Source of the DNA: Desulfovibrio sp.
GTDB lineage: Bacteria; Desulfobacterota; Desulfovibrionia; Desulfovibrionales; Desulfovibrionaceae
Assembly (NCBI GenBank): GCA_028708195.1
Contig: JAQVZK010000125.1
Coordinates: 1 to 7,003, forward strand
Length of the DNA: 7,003 bases
Direction of reading: 5' to 3'
In this document: piece after piece, positions 1 to 6,948 of the stretch
Layout of the letters: each line of letters starts with the position of its first letter
How positions within the stretch are numbered: position 1 is the stretch's first letter
Program-made: the position numbers and the translations under genes
Notes under the pieces: generated by a model
Databases searched by the model: none
The model's input: only the letters and a program-made list of their open reading frames with translations
Told to the model about the DNA's origin: nothing

Positions 1-661
1 TAAGCCCGGCAATGGCCAGAGCCGCACCATTGGGATTAAGCGGGTATTCCTGCGTCGGCAGCTTTGTTTCAGGGTCAGCATACTGAAGCGCAATAAGGTG
101 TTCCGACACAAGGCGGCGCAGGCATTCTTCGTCGCGGGGCACAAGTTTGCCTTCACCGTGGCGCACCGGCATGCTCAACAGGGGCATGCCCTTTGTGAAG
201 ACACAGGGGCTCTCTGCATTGGGCAGCAAATGTACCCAACGGTCTTCGTAGCGGGCAGAGTCGTTGTGGCCAAGCGAAACCTGGCGTTCAAAGCGCACAC
301 CGCCAAGGGCAGGCAGCACACCCAGCTTGACCAGCAACTGAAAGCCGTTGCATATGCCGAGAATCAGCTTGCCCTCATCCAGAAAGTCGCGCAAACTTTG
401 CAGCAAAGATATGCCTTGCGCATCTTTGAGGTAACGCCAGCGCATGGCAGCGGCCTGGGCGGCGCCAAGGTCATCACCGTCAAGAAAACCGCCGGGGAAG
501 ACCAAAAAATGGTAGTCGGCCAAACGAACCTTGGCCGCCACAATGTCTGAAAAGTGGACTACGTCCGCTCTGTCTGCGCCAGCAAGGCGGGCTGCATGTG
601 CGGTTTCGAGATGAGAATTTGTTCCGTAACCGGTGATGACCAGTGTATTGACCATGCCCAT
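1..661 (-). CDS. purQ: Phosphoribosylformylglycinamidine (FGAM) synthase, glutaminase subunit PurQ (partial, 3' end outside window)
   Basis: Reading the minus strand from an ATG at 661 gives 220 codons with no stop before the left edge. The product looks like a class I glutamine amidotransferase of the PurQ type. Seen directly: an N-terminal beta strand (NTLVITGYGTN, about residues 5-15), the oxyanion-loop motif VFPGGF (54-59) followed by DGDDLGAA, and the nucleophile elbow GICNGFQLL with catalytic Cys104. A late NPNG segment (about 209-212) normally precedes the HPE part of the catalytic triad, which would lie outside the window. Known role: it hydrolyses glutamine and passes ammonia to PurL for the fourth step of de novo purine synthesis in the cytoplasm. 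A stand-alone subunit is favoured because the frame opens with its own start and ribosome binding site; a large single-chain PurL would carry this domain at its C-terminus. The start at 661 is supported by AAGGAGG ten bases upstream; a second in-frame ATG at 655 is possible. Confidence 0.9.
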   Translation of the reverse strand, partial: MGMVNTLVITGYGTNSHLETAHAARLAGADRADVVHFSDIVAAKVRLADYHFLVFPGGFLDGDDLGAAQAAAMRWRYLKDAQGISLLQSLRDFLDEGKLILGICNGFQLLVKLGVLPALGGVRFERQVSLGHNDSARYEDRWVHLLPNAESPCVFTKGMPLLSMPVRHGEGKLVPRDEECLRRLVSEHLIALQYADPETKLPTQEYPLNPNGAALAIAGL

Positions 662-671
662 GCGGGTAAAG

Positions 672-678
672 CCTCCTT
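672..678 (-). promoter_or_regulatory. purQ Shine-Dalgarno sequence
   Basis: The minus strand reads AAGGAGG here, a full anti-16S match, ten bases before the ATG at 661 and sixteen before the ATG at 655. It decides in favour of the first ATG. It partly overlaps the 662-674 copy of a 13-base repeat also found further up the leader. Confidence 0.75.
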
Positions 679-725
679 GGCTTGGCATATCTTTTTGAGC
701 CCTGCTGATGCTGGCACGTGCGCCG

Positions 726-768
726 TGCGGCCTGTGGGCCGAACGCAGCCCGCACCTCACGGGCCGCA
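726..768. repeat. GC-rich inverted repeat in the purQ-pyrG intergenic region
   Basis: Positions 726-738 pair with 756-768 as a 13-bp stem, with two G-T wobbles when read as plus-strand RNA. The core is TGCGGCC opposite GGGCCGCA. The loop is 17 bases. No T-run follows on either strand, so an intrinsic terminator is unlikely. It would lie in the purQ 5' leader if the promoter proposed at 812-840 is right. Confidence 0.45.
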
Positions 769-790
769 GGTAAAGCCTGGCTGTACCTGC
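766..790 (-). promoter_or_regulatory. Hairpin in the presumed purQ leader
   Basis: GCAGGTA (766-772) and TACCTGC (784-790) are perfect inverted repeats. Inside them AGC (774-776) and GCT (780-782) also pair around a CTG loop, leaving a single A/G mismatch, so the whole 25-base element is symmetric. There is no T-tract on either side, so it is not a simple terminator. It shares bases 766-768 with the larger hairpin at 726-768, so the two cannot both form completely. Confidence 0.45.
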
Positions 791-811
791 GCGTGCTGAA
801 GAGGGAATAAC

Positions 812-840
812 ACACTACTTACCTTGTTTTCGATAGTCAA
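812..840 (-). promoter_or_regulatory. Candidate sigma-70 promoter for purQ
   Basis: On the minus strand TTGACT (plus positions 835-840) is a 5/6 match to a -35 box. It is followed after 17 bases by TAGTGT (812-817), a weak 3/6 match to a -10 box. Transcription would start near 805 and give a leader of about 145 bases containing both hairpins. The weak -10 makes this tentative. I found no convincing sigma-70 promoter for pyrG on the plus strand. Confidence 0.3.
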
Positions 841-841
841 T

Positions 842-871
842 GCTAGCCAAAAAAATCATTTTGGGCTAAGC
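842..871. repeat. Imperfect dyad upstream of pyrG
   Basis: GCTAGCCAAAA (842-852) faces TTTTGGGCTAAGC (859-871). Eleven base pairs form with two single-base bulges (A868 and G863) around a six-base loop. It ends 46 bases before the pyrG ATG. It could be an operator or simply an AT-rich dyad; no T-run follows on the plus strand. Confidence 0.3.
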
Positions 872-890
872 ATACAGGGTTGTACCGTAA

Positions 891-2561
<1,671 letters not shown>

Positions 2562-2672
2562 GGCATGTTACGCGTGAACGGTTGAAATGCTTTGTGGGGA
2601 AAGGTAATGCCCTTCTGACATTCCACCGGCGTAAAGTGAATCTGCTCTAACCACTGAAGATTTAACTGCACA

Positions 2673-2723
2673 GTGCAGAATATAAAAAAGGGAGGGTCAA
2701 CCTCCCTTTTTTATATTCTGCAC
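2673..2723 (+). terminator. Very long intrinsic terminator, probably bidirectional
   Basis: Positions 2673-2695 and 2701-2723 form a perfect 23-bp stem around a five-base GTCAA loop. The functional core is GGGAGG/CCTCCC followed by TTTTTT (2707-2712), preceded by the matching AAAAAA (2684-2689). The A-run gives a T-run on the other strand, so it can stop transcription both ways. It lies 112 bases after the pyrG stop and should separate pyrG from rpoN. Confidence 0.9.
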
Positions 2724-2832
2724 CCCCGTGGCGCACCTGAAGCCAACATCCTGAAAACAATGATGCAAAGTACGCACCATTACACTTTAAACCGTGTTTT
2801 AGCCTCGCAACCTCTGGCTATTGCATAATTTT

Positions 2833-2841
2833 TGCTACTAT
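2833..2841 (+). promoter_or_regulatory. Candidate extended -10 promoter for rpoN
   Basis: TGCTACTAT reads as TGn plus a 4/6 match to TATAAT, in an AT-rich stretch 59 bases before the rpoN ATG. The -35 region is poor: CTGGCT at 2814-2819 gives a 16-base spacer. Its last base is the first base of the sigma-54-like element, so the two polymerase forms could not occupy both sites at once. Confidence 0.35.
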
Positions 2842-2856
2842 GGCACATTACTTGTA
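2841..2856 (+). promoter_or_regulatory. Candidate sigma-54 (-24/-12) promoter or binding site upstream of rpoN
   Basis: The sequence TGGCAC-N5-TTGTA matches the sigma-54 consensus TGGCAC-N5-TTGCW at every specified position except the -12 C, which is T. The -24 GG (2842-2843) and the -12 element (2854-2855) have the correct ten-base separation. Initiation would fall near 2867, leaving a leader of about 33 bases before rpoN. No activator sites were recognised, so it may be a binding or silencer site and not a working promoter. Confidence 0.45.
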
Positions 2857-2899
2857 ATTAAAAAATCTTTCCTGAGGACACTCAAAGCGGAACAGACTC

Positions 2900-4324
2900 A
2901 TGGCACTGGAACTTCGACAACAACTCAAACTGGCGCAGCAGCTGGTGATGACCCCGCAATTACAGCAGGCCATCAAGCTGCTTCAGCTCTCACGCCTGGA
3001 GCTTCTGGAGACTGTGCAGCAAGAAATGCTGGACAATCCCTTTCTTGAAGAATCCCAAGGTGACGACAGTTCAAATGAACCCGCTGATGAACGGCGAGAA
3101 AAGGCCGCTGAAGAAATATATGACCAGGATCTGGCCAAGGACGCCGACTGGGAAGACTATTTGGGCGAGTTTGCCAGCACCCCTCGCCTTGTGCAGCCCC
3201 GTGAATTTGAAGTTGCTGAAGAAATCTCTCCTCTTGAGGCCCGCTACTCCGCCAAGCCGACCCTTGAAGGCCATTTGCTCTGGCAACTGCGTCTTTCTAC
3301 ACTTACTGACGCCCAGAAAGACATTGGCGAAATCATCATTGGCAACCTTTCTTCCGCAGGCTATCTGCACGCAAATATCGATGAAATTGCGCAAATGGCC
3401 GAGGCGGACCCGTCTGACGTATTGAGCGTTCTTGAAAAAGTGCAATTGTTTGACCCCGTGGGCGTTGCAGCGCGTGACGCGCGCGAATGCCTGCTCGTGC
3501 AGATCAAGAGCCTCAAGTACGACCGTGACCCCATACTGCTTGAGCTGATACGCTCACATCTGGAAGATCTTGAAGGCAAGCGCTATAAGCCATTGCTGCG
3601 CAAGTTCAAACTAGATATGGAAGAACTGAAAGAGTATCTGGACATCATTCAGAGCCTCGACCCCCTGCCAGGAGCGAGTTTTGGTGGTGGCGAGCCTACC
3701 TATGTCAGTCCGGACGTTTTTGTGTACAAGATGGGTGACGAATTTGTCATACTGCTCAATGATGATGGTTTGCCGCAGATACAGCTTTCCAATATGAACC
3801 AGATGGACATGAAGGGCGCTTCAGACAAGGAAAAAGAATATTGTACAGAAAAAATGCGCGCGGCCAGCTGGCTCATCAAGAGTCTCTACCAGCGCCAACG
3901 CACCCTGTACAAGGTGATGGAAAGCATCGTCAAGCACCAGCAAGGCTTTTTTGAAGTTGGCGTATCGCGCCTTGCTCCCCTTATTCTTAAAGACATTGCA
4001 GACGACATCAGCATGCATGAGTCGACTGTCAGCCGCATTACCACCAACAAGTATGTGGCCACACCTCATGGCATTTTTGAACTGAAATTTTTCTTCAATA
4101 GCGGGTTGGAACTGGATGACGGAAGTCAGGTGGGTTCAGAGAGTGTCAAAGCCCTCATAAAAAAATTCATTGCTGGCGAAGACACCAAGTCTCCCTTGAG
4201 TGATGAACGCATTGGTGAAATGTTAAAAGAGCACCTCAAGGTTCACATTGCACGGCGCACTGTGGCAAAATACCGCACGGCGCTTGATATTCCGTCCTCT
4301 TCCAGACGAAAGGAACATTTTTAG
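2900..4324 (+). CDS. rpoN: RNA polymerase sigma-54 factor RpoN
   Basis: The 474-residue product is a full-length sigma-54, which binds core RNA polymerase and recognises -24/-12 promoters that need AAA+ activators to open. Seen directly: a Gln/Leu-rich region I (1-50) with MTPQLQQAIKLLQLS and QEMLDNPFLEE; an acidic region II (about 52-100); a core-binding region; a helix-turn-helix (about 360-385, KDIADDISMHESTVSR); a FELKFFF segment; and the RpoN box ARRTVAKYRT at 451-460, ending in IPSSSRRK. All regions look intact. The start gives the canonical MALELRQQLKLAQQL N-terminus. The ribosome binding site is poor: AAGCGG (2885-2890) is nine bases away, and a better GAGGA lies over twenty bases upstream, which suggests weak initiation. 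It is the first gene of a set continuing into hpf and rapZ. Confidence 0.98.
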   Translation: MALELRQQLKLAQQLVMTPQLQQAIKLLQLSRLELLETVQQEMLDNPFLEESQGDDSSNEPADERREKAAEEIYDQDLAKDADWEDYLGEFASTPRLVQPREFEVAEEISPLEARYSAKPTLEGHLLWQLRLSTLTDAQKDIGEIIIGNLSSAGYLHANIDEIAQMAEADPSDVLSVLEKVQLFDPVGVAARDARECLLVQIKSLKYDRDPILLELIRSHLEDLEGKRYKPLLRKFKLDMEELKEYLDIIQSLDPLPGASFGGGEPTYVSPDVFVYKMGDEFVILLNDDGLPQIQLSNMNQMDMKGASDKEKEYCTEKMRAASWLIKSLYQRQRTLYKVMESIVKHQQGFFEVGVSRLAPLILKDIADDISMHESTVSRITTNKYVATPHGIFELKFFFNSGLELDDGSQVGSESVKALIKKFIAGEDTKSPLSDERIGEMLKEHLKVHIARRTVAKYRTALDIPSSSRRKEHF

Positions 4325-4341
4325 TTTTCTTGTTCGCCTGT

Positions 4342-4365
4342 GGCAGACATCTGCATCAGACTGCC
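4342..4365 (+). repeat. Small inverted repeats in the rpoN-hpf gap
   Basis: The 155-base gap 4325-4479 has no gene. GGCAG (4342-4346) faces CTGCC (4361-4365), and a nested alternative pairs GCAG (4343-4346) with CTGC (4351-4354). No T-tract follows, so read-through from rpoN to hpf is likely. The gap ends in a near-perfect ribosome binding site for hpf. Confidence 0.25.
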
Positions 4366-4479
4366 CACGACGAAGAGATAAAAATTGCGAAAATCCGGGC
4401 TCTTTGCCGGCTTTTCACCGTCCTCGCAAGGGCGGGTTCCTGGTTCTCCTATGAGAGCCGACATAATAAGGAGGATTAT

Positions 4480-5019
4480 ATGAACATCTCTTTCGCCTTC
4501 ACGAACTTTGAAGCCTCCGACCACCTTAAGAAATATGCCCGCCGCCGCATGGAAAAGCTGGGGCGTTTTTTTGGCAAATCATCCGGTCTTGAAGTAAGTG
4601 TTGTGTTGACTGTGGACAAGTTCCGTCACCGCTGCGAAGTTACAGTTGTTGGCGAAGGGCTGCACATCAACGCCACAGAGCAAACCACAGATATGTATGC
4701 CGCCATTGACCTTGTGACAGACAAGGTGGAGGCGCAGATCAAGCGTCAGGTTTCGCGTGTAAAGACGCAGCGCCGTAAAGCGCGTAGCGCAGATGTGGAT
4801 GTCTTTACCTACAATCTTGACGCCGAAGCCGAGGTCGCACAACCTGAGGAAGGTACGGACCGTCTCGCCACCAAGCCTTTGCATCTTGATGAGGCCCTCA
4901 TGCAGCTTGACTCCATTGGCAGCGAGTTTCTTGTGTTCTTTAACGCAGAAAACGGCCGCATCAATGTGGTATATCGCACGCGCACAAGCAGCTACGCGCT
5001 GATTGACCCCGTCTTATAA
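4480..5019 (+). CDS. hpf: Ribosome hibernation promoting factor, long form
   Basis: The 179-residue product has the two-domain layout of long HPF. The S30AE/YfiA-like domain (about 1-100) begins MNISFAFTNFEASDHLKKYA and includes a basic stretch RVKTQRRKAR (93-102). A low-complexity acidic linker (about 112-128) leads to the C-terminal dimerisation domain (about 131-179) with KPLHLDEALMQLDSIGSEFLVF and INVVYR. Known role: the N-terminal domain sits in the mRNA/tRNA channel of the 30S subunit in stressed or stationary cells, and the C-terminal domain joins two ribosomes into a 100S dimer. The short E. coli HPF lacks that second domain. The start is fixed by TAAGGAGGAT at 4467-4476, a very strong ribosome binding site; the frame stays open upstream toward 4330 but lacks a good start there. 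Its place directly after rpoN matches the widespread rpoN-hpf pairing. Confidence 0.96.
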   Translation: MNISFAFTNFEASDHLKKYARRRMEKLGRFFGKSSGLEVSVVLTVDKFRHRCEVTVVGEGLHINATEQTTDMYAAIDLVTDKVEAQIKRQVSRVKTQRRKARSADVDVFTYNLDAEAEVAQPEEGTDRLATKPLHLDEALMQLDSIGSEFLVFFNAENGRINVVYRTRTSSYALIDPVL

Positions 5020-5031
5020 CTACTCCTGAAT

Positions 5032-5057
5032 CCCGGCTGCCCACAGGGGCGGCCGGG
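5032..5057 (+). promoter_or_regulatory. Strong GC-rich hairpin between hpf and rapZ
   Basis: Positions 5032-5042 pair with 5047-5057 as an 11-bp stem with one G-T wobble around an ACAG loop. It starts 13 bases after the hpf stop and ends 17 bases before the rapZ ATG, beside the rapZ ribosome binding site GGGGGA (5066-5071). No T-run follows, so it is more likely an mRNA processing, stability or translation-control element than a terminator. Confidence 0.6.
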
Positions 5058-5074
5058 GCCTCAGCGGGGGATTC

Positions 5075-6004
5075 ATGACCACCACCAACCAGCAGACCAC
5101 TGAGCCTGCAGCCAAAGATGACACCGTCGGAAAGCCTGCAGCTGCGTGCATAGTTACCGGTCTTTCTGGCGCAGGCAAAAGCACAGCCCTGAAAGTTTTT
5201 GAAGATATGGGCCACTTTGTGGTGGACGGGTTGCCAGCGAGCATGGCCCCTGAAATGGTCGCCATGATGTCTCGCCCCTCCATGAGCCACTTTAAGGGCA
5301 TCGCCCTGGGCATGGATCTGCGCCAGAGCAACTTTCTGGATGAGATCAACGAGGCCCTGTCTGACCTTGCGGCCAAAAATATTCGCCCCATACTTCTTTT
5401 TTTAGAATGTCACGTGCAGGAACTGCTGCGGCGCTATGCCACAACCCGCCGTCCGCATCCCCTTGAGCGCGATGGGCTGGGCCTTGAAACTGCCCTGCTT
5501 TCAGAGCGCAACAGCTTACGCCCCTTACGTGAAATGGCCGACCTTGTTATAGATACGTCGCGCTTTTCCATTCATGACCTGCGCCGGGCCATTCAAAAAC
5601 GCTGGAGCGACAGCAAAAGCCAGCTCCGCGCCATCAAGGTCAATGTCATTTCCTTTGGCTTCAAATACGGCGTGCCGCGCGAAGCGGATTTTGTGTTTGA
5701 CCTGCGCTTTCTCAGCAATCCATACTTTGTGGACGAACTGCGCCCCCTGTGTGGCAAAGACAAGGCTGTTGCACAATACGTTTTCGACCAGCCACACGCC
5801 AATGAATTTCGCGCCAAACTTATGGATCTGCTTCTCTTTATGCTGCCGCTTATGGAGGCAGAGGGCCGGTACCGCGTCACCATTGCTGTTGGGTGCACTG
5901 GTGGACGCCACCGTTCAGTGGCCATGGCCGAAGAAATCGCGCAGGCTCTGAAGCAGGCAGACTACCCGACTACTCTGGAACACCGACACCTTGAACTTGG
6001 CTAA
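5075..6004 (+). CDS. rapZ: RapZ/YvcJ-family nucleotide-binding RNA adaptor protein
   Basis: The 309-residue product belongs to the RapZ (YvcJ, formerly UPF0042) family. Seen directly: a Walker A motif GLSGAGKS (29-36), DGLP (51-54), a hydrophobic strand with LLFLECH (107-113), RRPHPL (125-130), the SFGFKYG motif and DLRFLSNPYF in the second half, and the C-terminal signature GCTGGRHRSV (273-282). In E. coli RapZ binds the small RNAs GlmY and GlmZ and directs RNase E cleavage, controlling glucosamine-6-phosphate synthase; whether such RNAs exist here cannot be seen. The family usually has about 285-290 residues. The extra length is a Thr/Gln/Lys-rich N-terminal extension of about 20 residues, and no nearer start was preferred because GGGGGA is well placed before 5075. 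It follows hpf after 55 bases and precedes the PTS genes by 34 bases, so co-transcription is likely. Confidence 0.95.
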   Translation: MTTTNQQTTEPAAKDDTVGKPAAACIVTGLSGAGKSTALKVFEDMGHFVVDGLPASMAPEMVAMMSRPSMSHFKGIALGMDLRQSNFLDEINEALSDLAAKNIRPILLFLECHVQELLRRYATTRRPHPLERDGLGLETALLSERNSLRPLREMADLVIDTSRFSIHDLRRAIQKRWSDSKSQLRAIKVNVISFGFKYGVPREADFVFDLRFLSNPYFVDELRPLCGKDKAVAQYVFDQPHANEFRAKLMDLLLFMLPLMEAEGRYRVTIAVGCTGGRHRSVAMAEEIAQALKQADYPTTLEHRHLELG

Positions 6005-6038
6005 AAAAGCTGGCAGGCTTTGAGTCGGGAGGAATGTC

Positions 6039-6482
6039 ATGACGGACGAAAGCAAGAAGACACAGGTAGGGATTATCATTGTTTCGCATGCCGACTATGG
6101 TTCGGCAATGCTGCGCACCGCCGAATTCATTCTGGGGCCGCAAAGCGATTGTAGTTCCATTAGCGTGGATGTGGCCCACGAAGTGTCTGAAACCGTACGC
6201 CGTCTCACTGATGCAGCACAAAGGCTGGACAAGGGAGCGGGCGTCATTATTCTCACCGACATGTTCGGCGGCACGCCGACCAATCTGGCTCTTTCGCTTC
6301 TGGCTACACACAAGGTTGAAGTTGTGACAGGCGTTAACCTGCCCATGCTGCTCAAGGCCTTTTCAACACGTGAAAAAACTTTGGAAGAAGTGGCCCAACT
6401 GGCGGGCGAGGCGGGGTCAAAGGGCATCGTGGTTGCCGGAAATATGCTGCGCAATAAGGCCCGAGCCAAGACCGACGGCTAA
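6039..6482 (+). CDS. PTS EIIA component, mannose/sorbose (Man) family
   Basis: The 147-residue product resembles the EIIA domain of Man-family phosphotransferase systems. Seen directly: GIIIVSHADYGSAML (11-25), with His17 as the predicted phosphorylated residue taking phosphate from HPr; the conserved DMFGGTPTNLA loop (74-84); and VVTGVNLPML (about 95-104). It acts in the cytoplasm, passing phosphate to EIIB for sugar uptake, or serves a regulatory role if transport subunits are missing. The start is supported by GGGAGG (6027-6032) six bases upstream. It stands alone and is not fused to EIIB, unlike E. coli ManX, and its stop is four bases before the EIIB start, so the two are translationally close. 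Its position right after rapZ is where E. coli carries ptsO (NPr). Sugar specificity cannot be read from the sequence. Confidence 0.93.
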   Translation: MTDESKKTQVGIIIVSHADYGSAMLRTAEFILGPQSDCSSISVDVAHEVSETVRRLTDAAQRLDKGAGVIILTDMFGGTPTNLALSLLATHKVEVVTGVNLPMLLKAFSTREKTLEEVAQLAGEAGSKGIVVAGNMLRNKARAKTDG

Positions 6483-6486
6483 CTAT

Positions 6487-6948
6487 ATGTGGTTTCGCGT
6501 GGATAATCGCCTGGTGCACGGGCAGGTCATCGAGGCCTGGTTACCCTATACGGGGGTCAGGCACTTGGTGGTTGCCAACGACGAACTTGCGGCAGACGCG
6601 CTACGTCAGCAAATAATTGAACTCGCCGTGCCGCAACGCATTATCACCCACTTCATCCCTGTACACGACCTGGTCAGAACGCTGGACGCCTGTGGCGACG
6701 ACAGTTTTGTTCTTTTTGGTAACTGCCAGGATGCCCGGCGCGCCAACGCAGACGGCGTCATTATGGACACGCTCAATATTGGCAACCTGCATTACGGCCC
6801 TGAAAAAATCCAGATTCTTCCCCACGTGGCACTGTCCGCCCAAGACAGGGAAGACCTGCAATCCATCCAGCAGCAGCACCGTGTACAACTGGATTTTCGC
6901 AGCGTTCCTACAGAAACCGTGAGGGGGCCCCATGAACAACTTATATGA
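6487..6948 (+). CDS. PTS EIIB component, mannose/sorbose (Man) family
   Basis: The 153-residue product begins MWFRVDNRLVHGQVIEAW, the hallmark N-terminus of Man-family EIIB, with His11 as the predicted phosphorylated residue. It accepts phosphate from EIIA and donates it to the incoming sugar bound by the EIIC/EIID membrane complex. Further family features are VVANDELAAD (about 29-38) and the FGNCQDARR region. The length is typical of a free-standing EIIB domain. The ATG at 6487 lacks a clear ribosome binding site and follows the EIIA stop by four bases, so translational coupling to EIIA is likely. The frame remains open upstream inside the EIIA gene, but that part is out of frame with EIIA and has no family similarity I recognise. 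The 3' end overlaps the next putative start at 6932 by 17 bases. Confidence 0.94.
   Translation: MWFRVDNRLVHGQVIEAWLPYTGVRHLVVANDELAADALRQQIIELAVPQRIITHFIPVHDLVRTLDACGDDSFVLFGNCQDARRANADGVIMDTLNIGNLHYGPEKIQILPHVALSAQDREDLQSIQQQHRVQLDFRSVPTETVRGPHEQLI

Larger units (their letters stand above)
662..778. repeat. Imperfect 13-base direct repeat, copies at 662-674 and 766-778
   Basis: The plus strand has GCGGGTAAAGCCT at 662-674 and GCAGGTAAAGCCT at 766-778, differing at one base. On the purQ mRNA strand these are AGGCTTTACCCGC, lying on the ribosome binding site and reaching the start codon, and AGGCTTTACCTGC, which is the 3' arm of the 766-790 hairpin. The arm at 779-790 can therefore pair with either copy: 11 of 12 positions with the nearer one (not all usable at once because of loop limits) and 10 of 12 with the start-site copy. 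Confidence 0.5.
2562..2899 (+). other. Intergenic region between pyrG and rpoN
   Basis: These 338 bases carry no credible coding frame. Just after the pyrG stop, GGGCAT (2561-2566) faces ATGCCC (2607-2612), a weak wide-looped dyad. A small palindrome, CTGCAC/GTGCAG (2666-2678), runs into the long terminator stem at 2673-2723. The last 100 bases become AT-rich and contain the candidate rpoN promoters. In many Proteobacteria kds and lpt genes lie immediately before rpoN; none is present here. Confidence 0.7.

Noticed and set aside
98..799. Plus-strand open frames at 98-550 and 554-799, and a minus-strand frame at 480-815
   Set aside because: They overlap or flank purQ in other frames, have no recognisable family motifs and no good ribosome binding sites; purQ on the minus strand explains 1-661.
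4341..4354. A second sigma-54-like site (TGGCAG ... TGC) between rpoN and hpf
   Set aside because: The GG and GC elements are nine bases apart; the consensus needs ten.
4396..4417. Possible CCGG/CCGG terminator after rpoN followed by TTTT
   Set aside because: The stem is only four base pairs with a short T-run, too weak to call a terminator.
4330..4479. N-terminal extension of hpf from a TTG at 4330
   Set aside because: The added residues resemble no HPF, and the ATG at 4480 has a near-perfect ribosome binding site and the usual N-terminus.
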